Positions 12,048 to 23,864 are shown, counted from the first letter of the stretch. The stretch: DNA of 64,000 nt from Balaenoptera acutorostrata (GCF_949987535.1 NC_080075.1:7734606-7798605); one strand, 5' to 3'. Notes: generated by a model not told the origin, from the sequence alone. Numbers and translations: made by a program.

Positions 12048-13349
12048 CAGGGACAGATACAGGACAGAACAGACAGGTACTTGGGGAGCAGAGGAGCGAG
12101 GGTCATAAAGGGACACTGGTTCTTCCTTTGCTTTCCATTGGAGAAACCTTAGTAACATCAGGATGGAGAAGGGACACCTCGAGTGCCTAGGAGTTTGACC
12201 ACCCAATGGCACATGTGTCACGGTAGGTGAGAGGTGATATAGGGTCAGTAAATCCTTCCCCGTTGGGTTTGAACACACACTGTCCTTGTTCTCCGTGTGG
12301 GTCCATGCTCTCTCTGGTGCTGGGGGAAGAGTTACTCAAGAAAAGAAGGCACAAGAGCAGCCTCAAGAAACTCTCCCTTCAGACACCTCACAGAATCCCT
12401 TTTCAACCTCTCGCCCCACAACCAAGGGAAGTCAGAAGTTGTCTTCACCTAACGAGGGAATTTCTTACTTTTCTCAAAGTGGATCAACTCCTGCCTCTGT
12501 ACTTGCTTAGATTTGGAAATGGAAAGAATCAAGAAATAGGCTTCAGAACTGATTCGTAAATTCCAAGTCACTTTCCTGGTAATCAGAAATGGATTTGATT
12601 TAATTCCACACTTATTTAGTGAATGCAGGTATCTTCCAGGAGAAGGAACTGGAGAAAAATACTGGACGTGAATGCAACAAACCCCTCCCCACCTTGCTGT
12701 CTCTCACAGTTTAGTGAGAGTGTATGTCAAAAAGCATATGAAGTATTACATGCTGAGCCTAAGTTGTGTTCTTAATACTGTTTTAAAAATCACAGCACTC
12801 TCTCTTTATTTCATACGTATAATTGGTTTTTTCACTTCTCCATGAATGACATTTTTATGAAGACCAAAATGATGTGTGGGACCTATTGGAAACTTACACT
12901 GATAGGAGTTTCTAATAAAATAAATAGTTCCTCTAATAATGATCCCTAATGTTAAAAGTACTTTGTTCATTACTTCAGAAACTTCCTGTAAATTTTGTGG
13001 GAAGCAGCTCCCTTTGTATGGCATTTTCCATAGAACTTTTACTACTGGGTTGTCCCTTTACTTAAGAGCGTAAATGAAATGAAAATAGGACAGGCTTGTA
13101 GATCTTTTTAAGGTATAAAGGGTTGATGGCAATAGCCATTGAACCAAGAATTGGTAAGATTAGGGAAAGAAATTTTAAAAGTGGGTTTTAAATCCTTTTT
13201 TAAAAAAATCGCTTTCATTTCTATTCATCTCTTGTTCATTCCTTATCCTGTCTATGCCTTATTAAGGCAGACTTGTGAAACTGCTTTGTATGCTACTGAG
13301 TTTAAATATTCTCGGTATTACAGTGTTGTTTCTTTTTCCCTCCCTTTAG

Positions 13350-13430
13350 GAGATGACCTGGCTTCCACCACTTTCAGCTATTCCAGCACCTGGAAAAGTG
13401 GAACCGAGCAAATTTCCATTTCCAAATAAG
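13350..13430 (+). CDS. AFF3: AFF3 coding exon, 81 bp, phase 0-0 ([11 protein letters not shown] exon)
   Basis: An internal coding exon of AFF3 (LAF4), a nuclear AF4/FMR2-family protein that scaffolds P-TEFb-containing super elongation complexes. A pyrimidine-rich tract and 'tccctttag' precede the exon, and 'gtgaga' follows it. It reads as 27 codons without a stop, beginning [17 protein letters not shown] and ending FPFPNK. From memory, human AFF3 has almost the same peptide at roughly residue 320, with Q for the P after SAI and T for the S before KFPF. The paralogue AFF1 has a clearly more distant version, which is why I choose AFF3. The exon lies downstream of the family's SIAH degron segment, which is not in this window. 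Both ends are phase 0, so skipping it would keep the frame. An overlapping longer frame starting at 13139 is out of phase and is not the product. Confidence 0.93.
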
Positions 13431-14049
13431 GTGAGATCCTGCGTCGCCCAGGTTGAATAGGCTTTACTCACACAGAGATTTTTAGTGGACAGTGGGTTTT
13501 CCCTTGATTGTCTTTTCCTCTGTAAATATTCCTGTTACAGGCACATGGATCTGATTTTCAACAGTTTGCAAGCATATGTCTATTCATTCCAAGGGAGGAA
13601 ATCAAACTTACAGTCCTACCTACCTCCACTTTCATACTTCCTGCAAAATATGATGAATATTACAATTATCATGTTATCTAAAAACACTTGTGAAGTTGAA
13701 ATGCATCTTACAATCATTTTATACATCCAGAGTGATTGTATGTCTTGTTTATTCCTGAAAAGCTGTTATTAAATTAATGATGTATTTTAAAATCGATGTC
13801 TTAGAACTGAGGACATTAAGTATATAATTTCTCAGTTATCTTTTATAAAGCTGAAAATATTTTCTAGGACTTTAAAAAAAATGATTTCCATATTTTCTAA
13901 GAACCAGCATACACAAAATATCAGCTACAAAATATATTTAAATTATACATGAGTCTAATAAGTTTTGATTTTTCTTAACCATCCAACCAACACGTAATTA
14001 CATATTCATTATAAAGATGAAATTATGCACATAGAAGAAGTAAAATATG

Positions 14050-15265
14050 AAAGTTTCTCATGCCCTTGTCCAGATTTTACTTCCCTACCCACTGATTACT
14101 ATCAAGAGTTTGGTGTATACCATTTCAGTCATTTTCCCCGTGCGTTATATACACATATGTGCTATGCAGTTTTTTAAAAATCCTAAATGGTATAGTACTA
14201 AAAGTACTTTTTCTAAGAGTTGACTTTTTTCCAGATACACACAGTACATAAATATCATTGCTAAATATTAACATCGCAACGTTCTAAATTATTGAAATAA
14301 TTGTTCATTATTATCACAATGGTAAATTCCATTCTAAGAGTCAGTTTTTATTTCCCTTAACAAGGTGTATTTAGAGGTCTTCCCAAGTGAATATGTAGAG
14401 ATTTTCTTACTTTTTCTTAACAGCAGCAAAATATCTCATAGTATGAATTTGTTGTAATTTATTTGCTCAAACTCCTTTAATGGACATTGAGACTGTTAAT
14501 GGTTTGCTGTTAACACAAACACTGTTACAACACACAGTTTTTGTAAGTGCCTCTGTGTGTGCCTCCTATTCAGTGTCTCTTGTCCAGACACCTGGAACAG
14601 GAACTGGGGTGCTGGAGGCATCAGAAGTCTTATTTACTCTTGACTATGTTACAAGAGTATTTTTTTATGAATCTTTGCCAATGTTTAATATTATCTGGTT
14701 TTTTCTCATTGTGTCTGTAGTATAGATGAAAAACTGTTATTTCATTAATTTGCACTTCTCCAGTAATTTCTGAGTTTGAGCATTGACTGTTTTTCCTTTG
14801 CAAATTGCCCATTCATGTCCATTGCCACTTTAAAAAAATGATTTGTAGGAATTCCTTATATCTTACTCATTTGCCTGTTCTATATGATGCAACTATTTTC
14901 TTGCAACCTTACTTATGTACCTTTTATACTAACAAAGTGTTTAATTTTCATGTCAGAGAAAAAAGATCTTTCCTGGACCAACATTCTAACAACGTTCTCT
15001 ATTTTATTGTAATTCTTTTATAATTTTTGGTTTTAGGTTTAAAAAAATTTTTGTTTGCATTGGTGTGTCATAGGAGTCTAGCCTTTTCATTGGTTGAGTA
15101 AATTATGATAACACTATCAACAAATTAGCCCATCTTCCCCCCACTGGTTTGAAATACCATGTACGTCAACAACTGAAAGTCTCATAAATACACAGTTTTC
15201 TTTCAGGACTGTCTATTCTATTCTTTTGATATATTCATCTCATTCTTTCCCAATAACTCATTGTT
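14050..15265 (-). mobile_element. Antisense old L1 (L1M-type) relic, 3' half of ORF2 and 3'UTR
   Basis: On the + strand this reads as reversed L1 ORF2 C-terminal sequence: 'aatggacattgagactgtta', 'ttaatttgcacttctccagt', 'gcccattcatgtccattgcc' and 'ttgtaggaattccttatat'. It ends at 'tctattctattcttttgata'. Very diverged. The left limit is uncertain. Confidence 0.55.
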
Positions 15266-15267
15266 TA

Positions 15268-15392
15268 AGTCAGAGGTCAAATAACTTTTTATTTAAAGGA
15301 TCAGATAGTAAATGGTTTAGGCTTTGCAGACAATATCTGAATGAATGAATGTGACTATGTTCAAATAAAACTTTATTTATAGAAGCACAATT
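15268..15392 (+). repeat. Possible hAT-type DNA transposon fragment
   Basis: 'cagaggtcaaataacttttt', 'ggatcagatagtaaatggtt' and 'ttcaaataaaactttattta' occur in the order of a common mammalian nonautonomous DNA transposon. I do not commit to a family name. It sits between oppositely oriented L1 relics. Confidence 0.4.
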
Positions 15393-16195
15393 AGTAAAGA
15401 AGTCTTACAACTCAATAATAGAAAGAGAACTCGTTTTAAGAATAATAGGCAAAGGATTTAAATAGACATTTCTCCAAAGGTGATCTACAGATAGCTAATA
15501 AGCATATGAAAAGACACTATTGCTATCATTTAGGAAATGCAGATCAGAACTACTATGAGATACTCCTTCACACCTACTTAAAGGGCTGAAATCAAAGACA
15601 GACAATACCCAGTGTTTGCAAGAGTGTGGAAAAGTTGGAACCCTGATGTCAGTTGCTGGTGGGATCTTAAATGGTGCAGCCTCTTTGAAAAAGTTTCAAC
15701 ATTTCCTCAAAGGTTAAACATTGCATTATAGTATGACCCAGCAATTCCACTCCTAGGTATATCCCCAAGAGAATTGAAAACACACATCTGCAAAAAATCT
15801 TTTACACGCATGTTCACAGCAGCATTGTTCATAACAGCCAAAAAGTGGAAGCAATACAAATGTCCATCAACTGATGAATAGATAAACAAAAGTGATATAT
15901 CTTTATAATGAAATATTATGCAGGCATAAAAAGGAATGAAGCACTGATACATGATTCAACATGGATGAACCTTGAAAATATGCTGAGCAAAGGTGAAAGA
16001 CCAGTCACAAATGACAACATTTTATTTGATTTCATATATTTGAAATGTCCAGAAGAGGCAAATACAGAGAGACAGAAAATAGATTAGTGGTTGCTTACAG
16101 CTTAGGGGTAGGGAGAGAGGGTGGAGTGACAGCTAAAGGATAAAAGCTTTCTTTTTGAAGTGATGAAAATGTCCCAAAGTCCCTTAATAAGAATG
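15393..16195 (+). mobile_element. Sense L1M relic, ORF2 C-terminus and 3'UTR
   Basis: Shows typical L1 ORF2 end words: 'tatgacccagcaattccact', 'catgttcacagcagcattgt', and 'aacatggatgaaccttgaaa'. A short 3'UTR follows ('agattagtggttgcttacag'). Stops and frameshifts throughout mark an old insertion. Confidence 0.75.
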
Positions 16196-16340
16196 ATTCC
16201 AATGTGTTATTAAATATAATAATTTCTTATTCTGTGTCCAGCTGAGGGTACTTCCTTCTATTTTTCTAGCTTTCTGAATATTTTAAAGGTTTGAATTTTC
16301 TTTCCATTAAAAAAAATTAAGGTATAATTTACAAACAGGC

Positions 16341-16676
16341 ACTTCCCTGGTGGCACAGTGGTTAAGAATCCACCTGCCAATGCAGGGGACATGGGTTCAA
16401 GCCCTGGTCCAGGAAGATCCCACATGCCTCGGAGCAACTAAGCCCGTGTGCCACAACTACTGAGCCTGCGCTCTGGAGCCCACGAGCCACAACTACTGAG
16501 CCCACGCACCACAACTACCGAAGCCTGCATGCCTAGAGCCTGTGATGAACAACAAGAAAGCCACCGCAATGAGAAGCCTGCACACCACAACGAAGAGTAC
16601 CACCGCTCGCCACAACTAGAGAAAGCCTGCACACAGCAATGAAGACCCAATGCGGCCAAAAAAAAAAAAAAAAAAA
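16341..16676 (+). mobile_element. CHR-type SINE (long subfamily)
   Basis: Head 'acttccctggtggcacagtg', B box 'gggttcaagccc', three 'ccacaactact' units and a poly(A) tail of about 20. The flanks (near 'aggtataatttaca' and 'aggtgactttaca') are only loosely similar, so a target duplication is unproven. Confidence 0.88.
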
Positions 16677-16772
16677 TAGGTGACTTTACAGAGTGTGGGG
16701 ACATTACATGATTTTAATACTGCTTTTCTTTCAAAAAGTTCACAATAAGTGCTGGTAATTTATCTTGTATCA

Positions 16773-16952
16773 GACTTCCCTGGCAGTCCAGTGGCTGAGA
16801 CTCTGTGCTCCCAATGCAGGGGGCCCAGGTTTGATCCCTGGTCGGGGAACTAGATCCCACATGCCGCAACTAAGAGTTCGCAAGCTGCAACTAAAAGATC
16901 CCACAACTAAGACCTGGCACAGACAAATAAATAAATAAATATTTTTTAAAAA
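16773..16952 (+). mobile_element. Short CHR-type SINE (about 180 bp, older form) with 16-bp TSD
   Basis: Begins 'gacttccctggcagtccagt', B box 'ggtttgatccc', then 'actagatcccacatgccgca' and an AAAT-repeat tail. It lacks the extended body of the other copies. The duplication 'aatttatcttgtatca' lies at 16757-16772 and 16953-16968, exact. It lies about 95 bp downstream of the preceding SINE in the same direction. Confidence 0.9.
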
Positions 16953-16984
16953 AATTTATCTTGTATCAATGAAATAAGACTTCA

Positions 16985-17460
16985 TTAGTGTCATTTCTAC
17001 TTTAACGAATCACCATAAACTTAGTGACTCACGACAACATAAATTTATTATCTTACAACTCTGGAAGACAGAAGTCTGAAATCAGTTTCACGGAGCTAAA
17101 ATTGAGGTGTCGTCAGGGCTACGTTTCTTCTGAATGATTTAGGGAAGAATTTGTTCTCTTGTCTTTCTTGGCTTCTAGAGGCTGCCCTTCTTACTTAGCT
17201 TGTGGCCCTCATCATGCTGACCTCTGACCTCCTTGTCACATCTTCTCTGACTCTCCTGCCTCCTCCTTTCCCTTATAAGGAACTTTGTGATGATACTGGG
17301 CCCACCTGGATAATCCAGGATAATCTCTCATCTCAAAATAGTTAATTGAATCACATCTGCAAAGTCCCTTTTGCCACGAGAGGTAACATATTCACAGGGC
17401 CTGGGAATTAAGATACAGACATCTTTGGAGGAGCCCTGATTGTGCCTACTGCAAAGACAT
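16985..17460 (-). mobile_element. Antisense LTR relic (MLT1-like MaLR)
   Basis: Diagnostic words on the + strand: 'aacataaatttattatctta', 'caactctggaagacagaagt', 'ataatccaggataatctctc', 'aacatattcacagggcctgg' and 'gtgcctactgca' at the end. This is a common solo-LTR type in mammals. The exact family was not determined. Confidence 0.6.
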
Positions 17461-18684
17461 CACTATTTCTCACCCATAGTGCACCTCTTTTAACCTGTGT
17501 CTCAACTATTTAGTATTCTGACAGCTGGAGGCTTGCAGTTCATTAATTAGACTATTAATGTTTGAGATGATCACAGTTGCTAGTATGTAGGAGCTAGAAT
17601 TGTTTATGGAATTTGCAGGGCAGAATCTCCAAAATGACTAATAAATAATGAAATTAAGCCCTTACTGAGATTAAAGGGGCAGTTTGACCTCACAAAGTCA
17701 ATTTAAATGTGCTTTCTGAGTTACCAGTACCACTAAATTAATTAGCTACATACTTCCGAGAATTTCCCCAATTTGTCCGGGTATTGAAGGACATAATATA
17801 TAATAAAGTCAGTTGATACTGAACTTGGATTTTTTTTCTATTCTTTGAAGGCTTAATTTAGAGTCACAATTTCCTAGACAAACACTACCAGACGTGCCTG
17901 CCTTATTCTTCAAATCTCAAAAGTTATTGAATTTGGTAAAGAAAAGAATGCATGCCATTATGAGGTATTTCAACCAAGAAAAAAAAATGAATTTGCTTTG
18001 TCCTTTTCCCTCGATTTCTGTAGCAGTCTCATAAGTTCTGAAATGCAAATAGAGAACTAAAATTGTAGAACTTTTTCCATACTCAGAAGGCATCTGTGCG
18101 GATCTAATGGCATTTCACAAGCATTTCACGTAGCAATGAATGCCAGATCTGATGGGATCAGACCTGGTTTGAAACTATTCTTGCTGATCAGTTTCTAAAG
18201 CATTAGGCAGAAGAGTTCTAGCATGATTACAGAAATGAGAATCCTATTGCCTTCCTCTTTATATGGTACAAGGAGAATGAAAGCCAGCAAGTGTGAAGGA
18301 AAGTGCTTTGAAGTTGGGAAGTTTATGATATGTCTCCCTCTTTGGGTTCCTAGCATGCTTCAGAAATGACCACAAAATGCTTGGGCTAAAACTTTATGTT
18401 TACTTCATTACCTCAAAGTAAACATTTAAATTTACTGTCATGTATATTATTTCAATTGTTTTGAGCTTTAGAGAAAAGAAAGTGATAGGTGGGGAAGAAG
18501 GAAGACCAAACCACATCAAGTGGTGCTTTTTCCTAGAGTAATTAGCTTTATGTGGAGGTCTGAAAATCAAAGAAGATATATTTCCATTTCTTGCCTTTTG
18601 TAATTCTAATGATGTATTGACAGACAAGCAAGAGGAGATATGAGTACAGCAGTCCTCAGATGGTTCCGAAAAACCATTTTTTTT

Positions 18685-18998
18685 AAAGGAATTCCTTTAT
18701 TTTTATTATTATTATTAATTTATTTATTTATTTATGGCTGTGTTGGGTCTTCGTGTCTGTGCGAGGGCTTTCTCTAGTTGTGGCAAGCGGGGGCCACTCT
18801 TCATCGCGGTGCGCGGGCCTCTCACTATCGCGGCCTCTCTTGTTGCGGAGCACAGGCTCCAGACGCGCAGGCTCAGCAGTTGTGGCTCACGGGCCTAGTT
18901 GCTCCACGGCATGTGGGATCTTCCCAGACCAGGGCTCGAACCCGTGTCCCCTGCATTGGCAGGCAGATTCTCAACCACTGCGCCACCAGGGAAGCCCC
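18685..18998 (-). mobile_element. Antisense CHR-type SINE (young subfamily)
   Basis: Reverse orientation: T-rich tail at 18685-18735, then 'ggctgtgttgggtcttcgtg' and the reversed head 'ccaccagggaagcccc' at 18983-18998. A likely duplication is 'aaaaaccattttt' (from 18669) and 'aaaaagccattttt' (from 18999). Confidence 0.92.
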
Positions 18999-20884
18999 AA
19001 AAAGCCATTTTTAAGGAGTGTTCTCACAGGATAAAGACTGCCCTCCATCAGCAACGTGGCTTAAGAACAACTATATTTTATTGGTTTAAGGTGCATATTT
19101 TTTTCACATTTTAAGATCCCCCAAATCAGGATTTGTTTTACAGCTGATAGCATTTTACAATTAATTGGCAGCCATTTTCTTCCATAGTAATACGTGAAGT
19201 AATGCAGCCTTATACAGTTTCGTTACGTTTGATGAAACATGGTATTTATTATAGTACTTCCTTGAATGGCTTTCTCAGCTACCAGTGTGCTTGGTTGTTT
19301 CTGCCTTCAGTACAATGATTTGTAAAACTTTACTTCCCAGCTAAATACCGCCTTTGAAGAAGTTTTGGGATTCCTGTGTACCCAACAATAGATTAGGTGT
19401 TGGGAATGCAGGATTTAAAAAAGGAGAAGAACAAGTTTCCAACTGCAGATATTCTTCTAAGTAACTAAGAAGTGGTTCTCCTCTTTGTGCATGTGACCGT
19501 CAGTATGACACACACTTGCTGAGTGAATGTGGGAAACTAAAAGCAGTAGAGTAACCTCAGAAATGCCCTGTTAGGGATTACAGGCAACTTTTTCTTATAC
19601 TTTCCTATTTTTCTGAATTTTTTTTTAATAAATGTTACTTTTTGTTGTTTAAATAGCAAATGCTACTTAACAGGATGGAGCCATCCTTGGGTCAAGACAA
19701 TTAATCATAGTAGCGTTCTTTTTATTATATTTATTATCTAGTTGTATACTTTAATATGTACAGTTTATGTTACATCGTGTATACCTTGATAAAGCTTTTT
19801 TTTTAAGGAGTCGTAGTTGAAAAGACAATTCCTGTAATGGAAATTTGACACAGTGTGGTGTAAACATAAAGAAAGCAAATAAGTCCTTCTGAGATTCAGG
19901 AATATTTCAAAGAACAGGTAACCCTTGAGCTTTTTTGTTCTGAGCCTGGAAGGAAGAATGAAGTTTGCCAGGCAGAAAACAGAAAATGGCAGGACACGCA
20001 TCCCAGGGATGAGGACAGGCTATCGAGGCTTGAAGCACTCCCACACAGCAGTGGTGAAATGCCTTTCAGCCCTGGTTCTCATAATTTGCATACACATCAC
20101 CTCATCTGCTGACTCACTGGGCTCCCAGGCCCGGAAGGCAAGGGCTTTGTACCCTCACTTCTGTAACCCTTGAGGACCCAACAGAGAACCTAGCAGGCCT
20201 CCTTGAATGCTCCCAGAGGAGGCTGAAATGACAGTGCGCAGATGTGTTGAGCCACGCCCCCCAGGCATCTACTCAGGGGCGATGTTCACAAAGGGAGAGA
20301 AGGCCTTTGAGACAGAAGCTGTAGGTGTAAGGGTGTCTGTCTGGATGGGGCAGCAGGAGACACAGAAGCGGAAAGGGCTTCAGTGCCTGGGGCTTGTGGC
20401 CCTCTGCTCTGAACCCAGCCTGGCTCTGGCTCGGTGGAGGATGAAGGCTCTGCACACTCTGCGGCCCCCAGGGTTTTGCAGCCAGCTGGGCAGGGCAGTA
20501 GTCCTTTGTGGGCCCTGTCTCCATTCATTCATTCTTTTATAACTCTCCTGTATATTTCATATTAAATAGGACTTTTGCAAGGAAAGAGGATGTGAATTCC
20601 CAAGACAAAATTTAGCATTTCACTTTAATGGAAATAAAATCAGGTTCAATCACTGTTTACCTGATCAGTAACTGAACTCAAATACCACATGGTACTGGCT
20701 TTCTGCCATTTCAGATAAGTGGAAATCTGTAATAATCTTTCTATCCACCAATGTGAGATTGACAGCAGTTGTTCTGTGGAGTGTCCCTGATGGGATGGTT
20801 GCCAGCCTCGTCTGCAGAAAGGTGGTGAGAGTGAAGGTACATTCAAAGGGAAGTGGGTTAGATTAAAAGTCAGTAATATAGGAC

Positions 20885-21292
20885 ACTTCCCTGGTGGTGC
20901 AGAGGTTAAGAATCCGCCTGCCAGTGCAGGGCACACGGGTTCAATCCCTGGTCTGGGAAGATCCCACATGCCGCGGAGCAACTAAGCCCATGTGCCACAA
21001 CTACTGAGCCTGCGCTCGTCCCAACTACTGAGCCCACATGCCACAACTACTGAAGCCCACGTGCCACAACTACTGAGCCCACGTGCCACAACTACGGAAG
21101 CCCACATGCCACAACTACGGAAGCCCACGTGCCTAGAGCCCGTGCTTCACAGCAAGAGAAGCCACTGCAATGAGAAGCCCACGCACTGCAACGAAGAGTA
21201 GCCCCCGCTCGCCTCAACTAGAGAAAGCCCATGTGTAGCAACGAAGACCCAGTGCAACCAAAAATAGATTAATTAATTAATTTTTTAAAAAA
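20885..21292 (+). mobile_element. CHR-type SINE with expanded internal 22-23 bp repeat
   Basis: Head 'acttccctggtggtgcagag' and B box 'gggttcaatccc'. The 'ccacaactactgagcccacg' unit is repeated about six times (20987-21131), against three in the other long copies. The tail is 'attaattaatt' and poly(A), abutting an L1 3' end directly. The AAAAGTC-GTAATA duplication flanks the SINE plus the L1 together. Confidence 0.9.
20987..21131 (+). repeat. Tandem 22-23 bp repeat within the SINE
   Basis: Successive units read 'gtgccacaactactgagcc', 'atgccacaactactgaagcc', 'gtgccacaactactgagcc', 'gtgccacaactacggaagcc' and 'atgccacaactacggaagcc', preceded by a degenerate copy. The alternation of gag/gaag and of act/acg suggests expansion by duplication of pairs. 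Confidence 0.85.
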
Positions 21293-21538
21293 GGATTGAA
21301 AAGAAGGACTCAAACAAGTACATGTGCATGTGTGCATGGTTACCAGATACTGAGGAGAGGGGGAAATGGGGAAACACTGTCGAAAGGGTAAGGAATTTTA
21401 CTTTGGAATGATAGAAATATTTTGCAACCTGATAGAGGTGGTGGTTTAGTACATTGTGACTGTATGAAATGCCACTGAATTGTTCAATTCAAAGTGGTTA
21501 ATTTTATGTTATGTGAGTTTCACCTCAATAAACAAAAC
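21293..21538 (+). mobile_element. Sense L1M 3' end fragment, about 250 bp
   Basis: Resembles the old L1M 3'UTR: 'atggttaccagatactgagg', 'gaaatgccactgaattgttc', 'ttaattttatgttatgtgag' and 'tttcacctcaataaac'. It ends 230 bp before the AFF3 37-bp exon. A duplication 'aaaagtctgtaata' at about 21540 corresponds to 'aaaagtcagtaata' at about 20866, upstream of the adjoining SINE. Confidence 0.6.
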
Positions 21539-21728
21539 AAAAAGTCTGTAATACAACATAGAAGTGATTGTGAGCTCTATTACCAGAACTGCTTAACAAA
21601 CATGTAAATGTTTCTCATTACGGTAGCTGGTAGAGATTATGATCCGTGATTAGGTTCTGAATGACCAGTAATACATCTCATATTCAACTTACATTTTGAA
21701 AGTCAAAATAAGAAAATTAATTGATATT

Positions 21729-21766
21729 TCTTGTTTTTCTTTTTTCTTTTCTTTTTTTTTTTTTAG
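21729..21766 (+). promoter_or_regulatory. Long polypyrimidine tract and 3' splice site
   Basis: Almost uninterrupted T/C for about 36 bases, then AG at 21765-21766, directly before the 37-bp AFF3 exon. Such a strong tract is expected to help define a microexon. It is also a plausible site for PTB-type repressors, though that is inference. Confidence 0.7.
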
Positions 21767-21803
21767 GACTCTCAGCTCACTTCCTCGGGACACAGTAATC
21801 CAA
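21767..21803 (+). CDS. AFF3: AFF3 coding microexon, 37 bp, phase 0-1 (DSQLTSSGHSNP exon)
   Basis: This second AFF3 exon continues directly from the FPFPNK end of the previous one. A very long pyrimidine tract (about 21729-21764, almost all T and C) and 'tag' precede it. The donor is 'gtaaga'. It encodes DSQLTSSGHSNP plus the first base (A) of a lysine codon completed by the next exon. I recall the human peptide as DSQLVSSGHNNP. At 37 bp it is in the microexon range and its length is not a multiple of three, so skipping it alone would shift the frame. Its identity rests on the order PNK-DSQL-NPKKGD matching AFF3 across three exons, since 12 residues alone would be weak evidence. Confidence 0.9.
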
Positions 21804-23034
21804 GTAAGAAAAATTTCTCACTATAGCTTCATATGTGGGGTGGAGCGGGTGAGGAGGGGAGATGCATGCAATAGATAGTAGGTTTAAAAGAATTTCACTA
21901 AAAGACAAAATCAAGTGGGGAAAGGAGGGCCATTTGTTCAAGTGCTACCCAAAATGGATAAGATGCGTGGTGACCTTGAATGCTCCTCTCTCTTTTTATT
22001 CAAGGGAAGGAGGGCCAAAACATAAAATGGTGAATTTCAAACCAACCCTAGGAGGAAGGAACACCATCCTTTCTTATAGTTGGCCTCTGGTATGTGTGAG
22101 GGGAAAATTTTTTTAAGGCAGCTAATGAGTTACCTAAATTGAAAGAAAATAGGTAGGTAAAGAGATCAGAAGACCTCATGATAAATGTCCTTAGAATCCA
22201 TGAAGAAACCATGCCCTCTTCCAGGGAGAAACAGACTAAAGGGTCCAGGAAGGAATTTCGTTACTGAACCCAGTGTCTAATAAAACATGTGGGCTTCATC
22301 ATCGAAGAGAGAATATCATTCCATGAAGTATTGTTTTAATTCTCTTCTTTGGCACTGTTAATTGGTATTAATGTTTTCTTGAGCATTAAATATGCATAAG
22401 CAACCCCATTCATGTCATGAAAGCACACCCACAAAGACTGGGCTTTGTTAGTCTCCTGACCATCCAGTCGGCTGAGAGCATCCCTTGCAAATTTCAAAGC
22501 TCTGTTGGAACATGAAAATCACTCTGAGCCAGTAGATGTGTCTTAGGAACTGAGGCTCACCTACTGAGCATCTGTGAGGGCAGGAGGATTATGGAGAAAA
22601 GACATCCAGACAGATGCATTGGGAAGCCCCAGACTTTTAATGCATAGCTAGAGAAAGGTCATAGGCAATATCCCTTAGTTATGCCACCCTCTGTTGGAAT
22701 TTGCTGTGAGCATTAGCACCAGGGAAGAGGTGAAATGCCAAGGGACTTGAAATCTATAGAAACTAATAAATGTAATAGTAAGGAAAGGAATCAGGAGATG
22801 CATGGTTAGGTCCACGAGGTGTGCAGGCGTCAGCATCATATGCCAAAGGCTAGAGCGTACGGAAGAATTGCCATTGCTTTCCTCACCATTTCTTTCCATT
22901 TGAATTTAAACAGTTCAGGGTAAAGGGAGGAGAAAATAGATATGATAGAATAAATGTACCTTCTCTCAGCTTGGAGTCTTTGACATAAAGAAGAACAAAG
23001 GAAACAGCTGTTCAGTCCCGTCTGTGTTCAGTCT

Positions 23035-23160
23035 CTTCTTTATGTATGCTATTTTATTTAATCCTAACCATAGCTGTGTGAAGTAGGCATTACATCTCCA
23101 TTCTGCACATGATGAAAATGAGATTCTGCAGTTAATAACTAACCCATTACCTTGACCCCC
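23035..23160 (+). repeat. MIR SINE relic
   Basis: Matches the MIR core in order: 'ttatttaatcctaaccatag', 'tgaagtaggcattacatctc' and 'gatgaaaatgagattctgca'. Diverged. Confidence 0.55.
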
Positions 23161-23485
23161 AAAATGTTGCTTCTGTCCCTTCAGTGTGAGATTGAATTCT
23201 TGTCCAAGATTTCTGTTTGCATCTGGCATATTTTTACAGCATGCCATAACTTTCACTCGCTGATACTACAATTGAGATTATGTAAAAGCAGACCTATCTT
23301 CTGTGGAATTGTGAGCGGCACTTGCATGGTGTGGTATAAATCCCTCTGGCATTTCATCATCTAGGACATTTGTAATTGGTTTTCTCTTTTCTAGGGGTAA
23401 GGGGATTTTTTTTTCAAATAAATCCCCCCCCTCAAAACCAAGCACATCTATAAAAAGGTAATATCACTATTTAAAAATCGTAGTG

Positions 23486-23864
23486 ATGTGGTATATATAT
23501 ACAATGGAATACTACTCAGCCATAAAAAAGAATGAAATAATGCCATTTGCAGCAACATGGATGGACCTAGAGATTATCATACAAAGTGAAATAAGTCAGA
23601 CAAATATCATATGATATCACTTACGTGTGGAATCTAAAATATGACACAAATGAACTTACTTACAAAACAGAAACAGACTCACAGACATAGAAAACAAACT
23701 TACGGTTACCAAAGGGGAAGGGGGGATAAATTAGGAGTTTGGGATTAGCACATACAAACTACTATATATAAAATAGTTAAACAGCTAGGTCCTACTTTAT
23801 ATAGTACAGGGAACTATATTCAATATCTTGTAATAAACCATAATGGAAAATAAAAAAATAAAAA
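23486..23864 (+). mobile_element. 5'-truncated L1 (ORF2 end plus 3'UTR) with 14-bp TSD
   Basis: Starts in the last part of ORF2 ('acaatggaatactactcagc', 'gcaacatggatggacctaga'), runs through the purine-rich 3'UTR, and ends in an A-rich tail. The duplication is 'taaaaatcgtagtg' (23472-23485) and 'taaaaatcggagtg' (23865-23878), one mismatch. Sense orientation. Confidence 0.88.

Larger units (their letters stand above)
1..13349 (+). other. AFF3: AFF3 intron upstream of the EMTW exon (partial)
   Basis: Inferred intron, because the first recognised exon enters at phase 0 from an exon outside the window. I looked for an exon ending with a CVEEIIR-like sequence and a GT donor and saw none. Contents are given under the individual repeats. 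The stretches 461-1260, 1560-2585, 2931-3800 and 11861-13349 hold no feature I recognise, apart from a short L1-like 32-mer at 12016. Confidence 0.75.
13431..21766 (+). other. AFF3: AFF3 intron, 8,336 bp
   Basis: Complete intron between the 81-bp and 37-bp exons, GT (13431) to AG (21766). It holds an antisense L1M relic, a hAT-like fragment, a sense L1M 3' end, four SINEs, an antisense MLT1-like LTR and an L1 3' end. Within it 13440-14050, 17461-18684 and 19000-20884 look unique. The part at 19930-20540 is more GC-rich but has no convincing exon. Confidence 0.88.

Noticed and set aside
13139..13429. 96-codon frame covering the first AFF3 exon
   Set aside because: It reads the exon in the wrong frame and runs through the upstream intron. 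The AFF3 peptide lies in another frame bounded by splice sites.
20987..21131. Regularly spaced short repeats that could suggest a CRISPR array
   Set aside because: The units are directly tandem with no spacers and lie inside a mammalian SINE.
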